Of a stretch of 5,259 nucleotides of DNA, positions 1 through 5,259 are shown in pieces; position 1 is the stretch's first letter, and each line of letters begins with the position of its first letter. The notes under the pieces were generated by a model that made no database searches, was not told the DNA's origin, and saw only the letters and a program-made list of their open reading frames with translations. The stretch lies in assembly GCA_024279745.1 (NCBI GenBank), contig JAJRRE010000098.1, positions 1 to 5,259 on the forward strand, given 5' to 3'. The translations under genes and the position numbers were made by a program. The stretch comes from Alphaproteobacteria bacterium. Its GTDB lineage: Bacteria; Pseudomonadota; Alphaproteobacteria; Rhizobiales; Hyphomicrobiaceae.

Positions 1-930
1 GGCCTTGTCGAGATGGCGCAAAGTTCGGCGCACATCGCGGCGACCGTTCTTCTCGCCATCATCTTCGATGCCGTAAAACAGATCTTCCTTGGCAAAGCCA
101 TCAATGGCTGCGCGGTACCGGGCAAAGCGCAACAATTCCTCACCATTTTGCGGTACAATCAAGAAACCAGCCTTGCGCGCCTTGGCATAGCCCGACAATC
201 TTTCAACAAAGCGCACCATTGCCTTAGTCACACCTCGTTTTTCGTCCCGCCAATCATCAATCACATCCACGCGGTCCAGATAAACACCATCAAATCCTGC
301 GTCTATAATTCGGTCCAGATAGGGCTTTTGCCACGCAAAGGCCCGCTCTAACAGAGCATCCAGCACCGTGCGGTCAGGCCGATATATGAGTGACCGCCAG
401 CCAGGTTGCCAAAATTGTACAGGATAATTACCCTTCCATTCCTCGTTTTCTTTGCCCATCCATCCCGGCTTGATCCAATTCCAGTGGCGCCACCAATAAT
501 AGCGATAACTCTCCGCCTCGCCGACCGACAGATAAGCTAGCAAAATGCGCGGTGGCCGATCCGGCCCCCGATCACGCAAGCGCTGCAATTGCGCGCGGCT
601 AAATGCGCGCCGATCGCTACCGTCCTTCGAATAGTCGATCACCAGCAGCTCAATCGACTTGGCGATGCGCGACGTCGCAACCCGTTGCAGCTGATACCCC
701 CAACTGGTGACCTGGCTCAGCGGTGCGCCGTCTCGGGGCGGCAAAGATGGTCGCGGCCACGGCTGACGATCGGCAAGGAGCACGCCGCCGATTATCAAAG
801 CGGCCAATAGAACAACACCTAACTTACTGCCGCCTGTGCGTCGGCGACGTCTGCCCGTACCCCGCCTGCGGCCTTTGCCCCGTGTTTTGAGGGAGCCTCT
901 CCTGAGTTGGTTATCAGTTTGTCGCGCCAC
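1..930 (-). CDS. Membrane-anchored MJ1477/TM1410-family (GH114-like) glycoside hydrolase, C-terminus cut by window edge
   Basis: Reading the minus strand from 930 gives 310 codons with no stop; the frame runs off the left edge. Known family: COG2342 TIM-barrel glycosidases related to endo-alpha-1,4-polygalactosaminidase (GH114), once misannotated as cysteinyl-tRNA synthetases. Visible motifs: LLVIDY (about 95-100), YLSVGEAESYRYYW (133-146), a Trp-rich stretch with a GKENEEW element (about 144-179), GFDGVYLDRVD (212-222), VPQNGEE (259-265) and DGFAKEDLFY (277-286). D219 and E282 are the likely catalytic acids, inferred from family position. Residues 1-35 are very Arg/Lys-rich; 37-53 form one hydrophobic helix with no lipobox and no convincing AXA cleavage site, so I infer an uncleaved signal anchor with a periplasmic catalytic domain. 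GTG at 930 is the only ordinary start between the upstream TGA (973-975) and the helix, and has an AGGA 8 bases ahead. Family length suggests a few tens of residues are missing. Actual substrate is unknown. Confidence 0.86.
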   Translation of the reverse strand, partial: MARQTDNQLRRGSLKTRGKGRRRGTGRRRRRTGGSKLGVVLLAALIIGGVLLADRQPWPRPSLPPRDGAPLSQVTSWGYQLQRVATSRIAKSIELLVIDYSKDGSDRRAFSRAQLQRLRDRGPDRPPRILLAYLSVGEAESYRYYWWRHWNWIKPGWMGKENEEWKGNYPVQFWQPGWRSLIYRPDRTVLDALLERAFAWQKPYLDRIIDAGFDGVYLDRVDVIDDWRDEKRGVTKAMVRFVERLSGYAKARKAGFLIVPQNGEELLRFARYRAAIDGFAKEDLFYGIEDDGEKNGRRDVRRTLRHLDKA

Positions 931-938
931 GTTGAAAT

Positions 939-942
939 TCCT
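939..942 (-). promoter_or_regulatory. Shine-Dalgarno AGGA for the glycoside hydrolase
   Basis: The minus strand reads ACAGGAATTTCAAC just before GTG at 930. AGGA lies 8 bases from the start codon, a normal spacing. This decides the GTG start, because no in-frame ATG or TTG occurs ahead of the membrane helix. Confidence 0.6.
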
Positions 943-1041
943 GTTTTTCGCCCCTGAGCCGCTATTTGCGCATCATCAGCGATTGTGTTTTTCCCGTTTC
1001 CAGCTACTGGCGCACAAAAGCATGTTCATGCTAGGAATTAA

Positions 1042-1114
1042 CGGCCTCTAACGGTCATAATTCACAACTAAATTGCACCGCGACTCGGGATAAGTGAGGC
1101 CGTCACTGAATTAT
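1042..1114. repeat. Two interleaved inverted repeats in the divergent promoter region
   Basis: CGGCCTC at 1042-1048 is the exact reverse complement of GAGGCCG at 1096-1102, and ATAATTCA at 1057-1064 is the exact reverse complement of TGAATTAT at 1107-1114. The arms occur in the order A, B, A', B', so they interlock rather than nest. The B arms overlap the -10-like hexamers. Arms of 7 and 8 bp can arise by chance in a region of this size, so the function is unproven. Confidence 0.45.
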
Positions 1115-1154
1115 AGTGTGCCAATAATCTGCCAGCCACAGCCAACCAGTATTG

Positions 1155-1164
1155 GGCAATTGCC
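1155..1164. repeat. 10-bp perfect palindrome GGCAATTGCC abutting the AsmA start codon
   Basis: GGCAATTGCC ends one base before the ATG at 1165 and occupies the place where a ribosome binding site would be expected. No AGGAG-like element is visible in 1145-1164. It could be an operator half-site or a chance palindrome; perfect 10-bp palindromes are expected several times in 5 kb. Confidence 0.4.
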
Positions 1165-4100
1165 ATGACCAATGATCGAAAACCAGGCCGACGCCAGGAG
1201 CCGCAACTCGGGCCCCAAACCCTTCGCCCCGGCCATGATCTTGGCCCTCAACATGGGTCTGAACACGAGCTAGAACAAGAGCTGGAACAACACCGCGAGC
1301 TACGATCTGAAAGAGGTCCAGAGCAAGAGCATAACCTGGAAGGCCCGGCGCAAGGTGCAGCACGTGGCCAACCGGCGGCCTCACCTGCCGAGCCAGCGCG
1401 CGAGTTCAGACCACTGCGTAGCAGGCTGGGTGCTCCATCTCCACCGCTAACGGGTTCGCAAACCATTGCCCAATCGCCGCCCCCAATAGCACCCCAAGGA
1501 CCTGTGGGCGCAAGACTGGACCCACCCGGCCTCGCCCCCGTGCAGCGTTCTACGTCAGCACCGGCTCCAGCTCAGGCATCGGCACCGGCACCGTTGCAAG
1601 TACCGGCTCATCGCAACCCGGATTTGGCCGCACAACAACCAAACATGCCGCGCTCCGAATTGGCACCTCCAAATTTAGCGGCGCCCATGCTGCAAGCTCG
1701 ACCGCAAGCACAGCCGCAAGCTCGGGCCCAAGCGCCCCATCATGGCGGCGAACCGCGTCTTGATGTCGGCGAGCCGCATTTGGGCGCCCCTGGCCGACCA
1801 AGGCAACAACATAATCAATCACCCGCCCCAACGCTCTCAGGCCAGCAGCCGCATCTGGCAAACCAGCCCCCTCTCCAGCCGCGCCATTTACAATCGACCT
1901 ATGCGGCACCGCCACCATCACCGCCTGCCGCCCCTGCGCCAAAGCACAAAAAACGACGCGGTTTCAGTGTCATGCGAAGTTTGGCCTATGTCGGACTTGG
2001 CGTGCTGTGCATCGTATTGGCGCTCGGCACGTTCTTGGTCATCGCCGACCCAGCCGAGTTGATCCGCGATCAGCTGATTACCCGCGTCAAGGCGCAGACC
2101 GGGCGCGATCTGACCATTGCCGGCGGGACACGGTTCACAGTTTTCCCGTCTATCGGCATTTCCATGTCGGATGTTTCTTTGTCGCCGCCGCCCGGCATGA
2201 AGGGTAAGCCCACCGTCAAGATGGCGCAGCTGACGACGTCCTTGAAGCTTTTGCCACTACTGCAACGCCAAATCATTGTTGAGCGTCTTATTCTGACAAA
2301 GCCAATTGTCAATTTGCATGTGGACTTCAAGGGCCGCAAAAGTTGGGATTTCGCCGCCACCCAAAGACCGATATTTGCACCGGTCCGTTACGCTCAGGCG
2401 CGGCCCAAAGGTCAGCTCAACGATGCGGCACCAAACAGCGCCCTGCCTCCCGCCCTACGCGATTTTGTCAATGGCTCAACCGCCGCCGCCGCCGCGCGCT
2501 CCCCCCTTGCCATGCTGGCCGGGCTTAGCCTGGAAGACGTGCGAATTGACAATGGCACATTGCATTATTGGGACGATCGCTCCGGCGCCCGCCAAACCCT
2601 TAAAGCGGTCAATCTGAAAGTGTCGCTGGCCGATATTATCAGCCCGCTGCACACCAAGGGTGATCTGGTTTGGACCGGCGAGAAAATAAAATTTAACGCC
2701 AAACTGAAATCGTTAAAAGCCTTACTGAGCGAACGGCCAACCAAATTATCGACGCAAATTTCGATGCGCCACGTCAATGCCCAATATACTGGCGGCATCA
2801 CCATGGGAGCGGTGCTTGACCTTGATGGCCAATTGAAGGCCAAATCCCGCTCCGTGCGCGATCTGGCCCGCTGGCTGGGTGTGAAGTTACCCGCATCTGC
2901 CGGCTTTGGGGCGCTTGATCTGGGCGGCGTTCTAACGATGCGCGGCAACCAGATTGAGTTGTTCCGCGCCAAGCTCCACTTTGACGGCGCCACCGCCAAT
3001 GGCGATGTCAGTCTGATAACCGGCGCGCGGCGTCCAAAAATCCGCGCGCGGCTGAATTTGTCGGTGCTCGATCTCAATAAATACATCCCCTATGACGGCG
3101 CTGCCAACACTGCCAACACTAGCGGAGCTGACGGCACTGGCGGCACTGGCGGCGGAACCCGCAAAATCGGAGTATCAAAACCGGCAAATAAAGGCGCCAC
3201 CAACATTAACGATTTGCTTGAACGCGCCGCCAGGCAAGGCACCCAGGTTCGCGGCTTCACCAAGCGCGCCGCAACTGGTTGGAGCAGCGCCCCTATCGAT
3301 GCCAGCGGCCTCACCAAGCTGGACGCAGACCTCACGTTCAATGTCGGCAAGATCTTGTTCAAACAAATCAAAATCGGTGACACACGGCTGAAAGCAAAAC
3401 TGGTGAAGGGCAAACTGGTCGCCGATCTGCGAGACATGCAATTATATAACGGCGAAGGCAACGCCACAGTGACCGTGCGCCCCAAACGCGGCGGTGTCTC
3501 TCTAAGCGCCAATATACGTCTGAATCATATTTCCGCATTGCCATTGCTGCGCGATGCCGCTCAGTTTGAGCGCATTGATGGGCGCGGCACTCTTAATTTG
3601 CTGGTCAGCAGTGAGGGCCAAAGCCAAAAATCGATTGTCGCGGCTCTGCTTGGCAATGGCCGTTTTACCTTTAGCGACGGGGCACTTGTCGGGGTCAATA
3701 TTCCCAAGCTCATCCGCGGCCTGCAAAGCGGACAGATCGGCGACCTCAATGGCGGCAAGGCTGAGCGCACCGATTTCAGTGAGCTGAGCGGCACATTCCA
3801 AATCACCAAAGGCGTTGCCAAGAATACCGATATGCGTCTGCGCAGCCCGTTTTTGCGTATGAGCGGGGCGGGTGTTGTGTCACTGCTACCGCGCACCTTG
3901 AACTACACGGTTAAGCCCAAAATTGTCGCCAGCCTGGCGGGCCAGGGCAATAATTCGCCGCTTGCCGGTCTTGAAATCCCCGTCCGTATTGTCGGCTCCT
4001 GGGATAAGCTTAAAGTCAAAGCGGATTTTGCCGCCCTGACCGCCAACCCGCAAAAAACACTTAAAGCGATTGAGAAAATCGGGCGGTCTTTGCGCGGCAA

Positions 4101-4191
4101 AAAAGGGAAAAAACTGCTCGATGATCTACTTGGCGGCGGCAAAGGCGGCAAGTCCAAAGCCAAGGATTTGTTGAACCAGTTGTTCCGCTGA
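1165..4191 (+). CDS. AsmA-family envelope protein with a long Pro/Gln/Ala-rich N-terminal extension
   Basis: 1008 residues, complete. Residues 1-260 are low-complexity, rich in P, Q, A, H and R, with no predicted fold. A basic patch KHKKRRGF (260-267) precedes one membrane helix (about 272-294), placing the extension in the cytoplasm and the rest in the periplasm. Residues 295-400 match the AsmA N-terminal domain: TGRDLTIAGGTRFTVFPSIG (312-331), then MSDVSLS, then LTKPIVNLHVD. A Pro/Ala-rich linker with five Ala (440-444) and a Gly/Thr/Ala linker (643-665) separate beta-rich segments. Residues 715-960 match the AsmA C-terminal domain, including YNGEGNATVTVRP (761-773), GNGRFTFSDGALVGVNIPKL (830-849) and LRSPFLRMSGAGVVSL (892-907). 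The tail (971-1008) is Lys/Gly-rich. AsmA relatives are large inner-membrane proteins linked to phospholipid transport toward the outer membrane and to outer-membrane protein assembly; the specific role here is unknown. ATG 1165 is the first ATG after an in-frame TAG (1114-1116) but lacks a clear Shine-Dalgarno. M161, M175 and M270 are later in-frame Met codons, also without good sites. Confidence 0.92.
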   Translation: MTNDRKPGRRQEPQLGPQTLRPGHDLGPQHGSEHELEQELEQHRELRSERGPEQEHNLEGPAQGAARGQPAASPAEPAREFRPLRSRLGAPSPPLTGSQTIAQSPPPIAPQGPVGARLDPPGLAPVQRSTSAPAPAQASAPAPLQVPAHRNPDLAAQQPNMPRSELAPPNLAAPMLQARPQAQPQARAQAPHHGGEPRLDVGEPHLGAPGRPRQQHNQSPAPTLSGQQPHLANQPPLQPRHLQSTYAAPPPSPPAAPAPKHKKRRGFSVMRSLAYVGLGVLCIVLALGTFLVIADPAELIRDQLITRVKAQTGRDLTIAGGTRFTVFPSIGISMSDVSLSPPPGMKGKPTVKMAQLTTSLKLLPLLQRQIIVERLILTKPIVNLHVDFKGRKSWDFAATQRPIFAPVRYAQARPKGQLNDAAPNSALPPALRDFVNGSTAAAAARSPLAMLAGLSLEDVRIDNGTLHYWDDRSGARQTLKAVNLKVSLADIISPLHTKGDLVWTGEKIKFNAKLKSLKALLSERPTKLSTQISMRHVNAQYTGGITMGAVLDLDGQLKAKSRSVRDLARWLGVKLPASAGFGALDLGGVLTMRGNQIELFRAKLHFDGATANGDVSLITGARRPKIRARLNLSVLDLNKYIPYDGAANTANTSGADGTGGTGGGTRKIGVSKPANKGATNINDLLERAARQGTQVRGFTKRAATGWSSAPIDASGLTKLDADLTFNVGKILFKQIKIGDTRLKAKLVKGKLVADLRDMQLYNGEGNATVTVRPKRGGVSLSANIRLNHISALPLLRDAAQFERIDGRGTLNLLVSSEGQSQKSIVAALLGNGRFTFSDGALVGVNIPKLIRGLQSGQIGDLNGGKAERTDFSELSGTFQITKGVAKNTDMRLRSPFLRMSGAGVVSLLPRTLNYTVKPKIVASLAGQGNNSPLAGLEIPVRIVGSWDKLKVKADFAALTANPQKTLKAIEKIGRSLRGKKGKKLLDDLLGGGKGGKSKAKDLLNQLFR
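1267..1290 (+). repeat. 12-bp tandem duplication encoding ELEQ-ELEQ
   Basis: 1267-1278 and 1279-1290 are adjacent 12-base units that match at 11 of 12 positions (GAGCTAGAACAA and GAGCTGGAACAA). They are in frame and encode residues 35-42 of the AsmA extension. This looks like a slippage duplication followed by one silent change. Confidence 0.7.
1744..1785 (+). repeat. Imperfect 21-bp tandem repeat encoding GGEPRLD-VGEPHLG
   Basis: Codons at 1744-1764 and 1765-1785 give two consecutive heptapeptides sharing G-E-P-x-L at the same positions (residues 194-200 and 201-207). The nucleotide match is partial, so this is an older or weaker duplication than the ELEQ unit. A nearby GCAAGCTCG is also present twice (about 1692 and 1725). 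Confidence 0.45.
3102..3149 (+). repeat. Two neighbouring perfect 9-bp tandem duplications in the AsmA linker
   Basis: TGCCAACAC occurs at 3102-3110 and again at 3111-3119. CGGCACTGG occurs at 3132-3140 and again at 3141-3149. Each pair is exact and keeps the reading frame, encoding the ANTANT and GTGGTGG parts of the flexible linker at residues 643-665. This suggests that the linker length changes by replication slippage. Confidence 0.75.
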
Positions 4192-4200
4192 CCATAAGAA

Positions 4201-4221
4201 GCCCGGCGTTCGCCGTCCGGC
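4201..4221 (+). terminator. GC-rich hairpin 10 bases after the AsmA stop, possible terminator
   Basis: GCCCGGCG (4201-4208) can pair with CGTCCGGC (4214-4221) across a short loop, with one C-C mismatch and one G-U pair; an alternative fold has a 4-bp stem with a GTTC loop and a 3-base bulge. The plus strand has no T-run after it, so it is not a classic intrinsic terminator in the AsmA direction. Read on the minus strand it is followed by TTCTTATGG. The position right behind the gene is the main argument for a role in 3' end formation or mRNA stability. Confidence 0.35.
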
Positions 4222-4240
4222 ACTGCCTGAGACAATTGGC

Positions 4241-4312
4241 TTGTGGTTATGGCGCCCCCACAACCTTGCGCTGATTGCGCTCATTGCAAGAGCGCGCTAC
4301 TGCAGCCATAAC
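4241..4312. repeat. Nested and alternative inverted repeats downstream of AsmA
   Basis: GTTATGGC (4246-4253) pairs exactly with GCCATAAC (4305-4312), enclosing GCGCTC (4277-4282) and GAGCGC (4290-4295), which form a 6-bp stem with a 7-base loop. A competing stem pairs TTGTGG (4241-4246) with CCACAA (4258-4263) around an 11-base loop. TTGCGCT is also directly repeated at 4266-4272 and 4275-4281. This could be a structured RNA, a REP-like extragenic element or an mRNA 3' stabiliser. Confidence 0.45.
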
Positions 4313-4437
4313 AGCAAGAGCCGCCAACGGCCGAATAACGTCTGATAGCCAATCCATTTGCAACTTTCTAATCGCTCGCAGAAATTTTGTTGTGACGGCT
4401 AAGACGAACAGCAATGAAAACAGTGTGGACCGGTGTC

Positions 4438-5259
4438 ATGACCCAGCTATCTTCAAACAAACTCTCGCTAGACGGCGTGCCAGACGGCGGGCCTACCGGC
4501 AGCTCCACTGTCGGCGATGATCCGACACCACGCGCCTGCCCCCATTGCGCCAGCCATGATGCCAAGCGGCTCGACACCTATTCCACGCCCGACTGGCACA
4601 TTGTCAAATGCACTGATTGCGATTTTGTTTATCTGGCCAATCCGGTGTCCTATGACGCCCTGGTCGAGGACCACGCCTGGGAGAAAAATTTCCTCAAAGA
4701 GAATGAACGCCGCCGTTCTGAAAAACCCGTTTTGGATACGCTCAGCAAAAACACGCGGCTCAGGCTGCGGCTGTTTCGCAAAGACCGGCTGAAGCTGTTC
4801 CGCACGATCTTTCGCAAAGGCCGGATTGTCGATGTTGGCTGCGGCGGCGGCAGCTCATTGCCTGAACCGCTCATTCCCTACGGCATCGAGATTTCCAAGG
4901 GCCTGGCCAAGCTGGCGGATCAATCCATGACCAAGCGCGGCGGCAAATGCATTCATGCCTCAGCACTCGATGGCCTGAAGGAATGTGACGCAGGCTATTT
5001 CGATGGCGTGCTGCTCAACTCATTCCTGGAGCATGAGACCAATCCGGCGCCGCTATTGCAAGAAGCCCACCGAGTGTTGAAGGACGACGGCGTGATCTAT
5101 GTGCGCGTGCCCAATTTTGCATCGATTAATCGCAAGGTCATGGGGCGCAAATGGTGCGGCTTCCGCTATCCCGATCATGTCAATTATTTCACGCCGGCCA
5201 GCTTCAAAAAAATGTATGAGGCGGCCGGCTTCAAAGGACGGCTGATCAACCCGCTGACC
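4438..5259 (+). CDS. Class I SAM-dependent methyltransferase with N-terminal zinc ribbon, C-terminus cut by window edge
   Basis: 274 codons are open to the right edge. Residues 1-33 are a Gly/Ser/Pro/Asp-rich leader. CPHC (34-37) and CTDC (58-61) form a four-cysteine zinc ribbon. The Rossmann fold follows: motif I VDVGCGGG (131-138) binds the SAM methionine part, E151 in GIEIS is the acidic residue expected to bind the ribose, FDGVLLNSFLEH (188-199) is motif IV-like, and EAHRVLKDDGVIYVRVPN (209-226) is the later strand region. The end (FRYPDHVNYFTPASFKKMYE, 242-261) is typical of Methyltransf_23-type enzymes, many of them near surface-glycan genes; the acceptor is unknown. The loop and helix between motif I and GIE looks short (10 residues). 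Start: ATG 4438 has a weak GGA 8 bases ahead (4427-4429); ATG 4414 is in frame, 8 codons earlier, also with no clear Shine-Dalgarno. Family size suggests some tens of residues are missing. Its 246-base gap from AsmA suggests its own promoter or a loose operon. Confidence 0.88.
   Translation, partial: MTQLSSNKLSLDGVPDGGPTGSSTVGDDPTPRACPHCASHDAKRLDTYSTPDWHIVKCTDCDFVYLANPVSYDALVEDHAWEKNFLKENERRRSEKPVLDTLSKNTRLRLRLFRKDRLKLFRTIFRKGRIVDVGCGGGSSLPEPLIPYGIEISKGLAKLADQSMTKRGGKCIHASALDGLKECDAGYFDGVLLNSFLEHETNPAPLLQEAHRVLKDDGVIYVRVPNFASINRKVMGRKWCGFRYPDHVNYFTPASFKKMYEAAGFKGRLINPLT

Larger units (their letters stand above)
931..1164. promoter_or_regulatory. Divergent intergenic control region between the hydrolase and AsmA genes
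   Basis: This 234-base gap separates two divergent starts, so promoters for both must lie here or in the gene ends. On the minus strand a perfect TATAAT hexamer is read at 1115-1110. On the plus strand CATAAT (1056-1061) and TATAGT (1112-1117) are -10-like. None has a good TTGACA-like partner at 16-18 bases, so start sites are only guesses. The region is more AT-rich around 1040-1130 than the flanking genes, as expected of a promoter region. No ORF with coding character was found in it. Confidence 0.4.
4192..4437. other. Non-coding gap between AsmA and methyltransferase genes, rich in hairpins
   Basis: No plausible gene lies here; a short plus-strand frame starting at 4275 overlaps the methyltransferase out of frame and resembles no protein. 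The first half holds several potential stem-loops, listed separately. The second half (about 4320-4413) is plainer and slightly more AT-rich, and may carry the methyltransferase promoter; TTGCAA at 4358-4363 is -35-like but has no good -10 partner. No tRNA or known riboswitch was recognised. Confidence 0.55.

Noticed and set aside
13..351. 112-residue plus-strand open frame
   Set aside because: It lies antisense to the glycoside hydrolase, whose motifs (GFDGVYLD and others) are unmistakable on the minus strand; the plus-strand product resembles nothing.
1073..1101. TTGCAC as a -35 element for AsmA
   Set aside because: The hexamer at the right distance is GAGGCC, nothing like a -10 element.
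1550..1942. 130-residue minus-strand open frame opposite the AsmA extension
   Set aside because: It is an Ala/Val/Leu-rich mirror of the Pro/Gln/Ala repeats, with no recognisable motif. The plus frame is continuous with the AsmA domain, so it is preferred. Shorter minus-strand frames at 1103-1384 and 1248-1466 are rejected for the same reason.
2482..2496. GCC trinucleotide run as a significant repeat
   Set aside because: It is only a short poly-Ala run (residues 440-444) in a linker of a GC-rich gene, common and uninformative.
2565..3086. 173-residue minus-strand open frame
   Set aside because: It is fully antisense to the AsmA core, where the plus frame shows conserved domain features; GC-rich coding DNA often leaves long antisense frames.
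4201..4221. Classic intrinsic terminator for AsmA
   Set aside because: A hairpin is present but no T-tract follows on the plus strand, so it is listed only with low confidence.
4275..4520. 81-residue plus-strand open frame in the gap
   Set aside because: It runs out of frame into the methyltransferase, ends in an Arg-rich string and shows no motif or ribosome site.

Overview
The window holds three protein-coding genes, two of them cut by the window edges. A leftward gene (930 to below 1) encodes a membrane-anchored glycoside hydrolase of the MJ1477/TM1410 (GH114-like, COG2342) family. A rightward gene (1165-4191) encodes a complete, 1008-residue AsmA-family envelope protein. A second rightward gene (4438 to beyond 5259) encodes a class I SAM-dependent methyltransferase with an N-terminal zinc ribbon. 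No tRNA, rRNA, CRISPR array, transposase or insertion-sequence end was seen.

The organism is very likely a Gram-negative bacterium, because AsmA-like proteins work at the inner-membrane/outer-membrane interface. The moderately high GC content (judged by eye), the weak Shine-Dalgarno sites and the style of the AsmA protein (Gly/Lys-rich tail) suggest an alphaproteobacterium. That placement is an inference.

Layout: 1-930 is the hydrolase on the minus strand, from a GTG start with an AGGA Shine-Dalgarno, its C-terminus lying off the left edge. 931-1164 is a 234-base divergent intergenic region with -10-like hexamers on both strands, interleaved inverted repeats and a 10-bp palindrome touching the AsmA start codon. 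1165-4191 is the AsmA-like gene; its first ~265 codons encode a Pro/Gln/Ala-rich, apparently disordered cytoplasmic extension built partly from short tandem repeats, placed before the usual membrane anchor and AsmA core. 4192-4437 is a non-coding gap rich in potential hairpins. 4438-5259 is the methyltransferase, cut at its C-terminus by the right edge.

Taken together the three genes fit a cell-envelope or surface-glycan neighbourhood: an anchored periplasmic glycosidase, a lipid-transport or envelope-homeostasis AsmA protein, and a methyltransferase of a type often found near glycan genes. The hydrolase and AsmA genes are divergent and could share a control region. The methyltransferase is separated from AsmA by about 246 bases, so it need not be in the same operon. 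Nothing here is clearly a new multi-gene system; the most unusual items are the AsmA N-terminal extension and the two structured intergenic regions.
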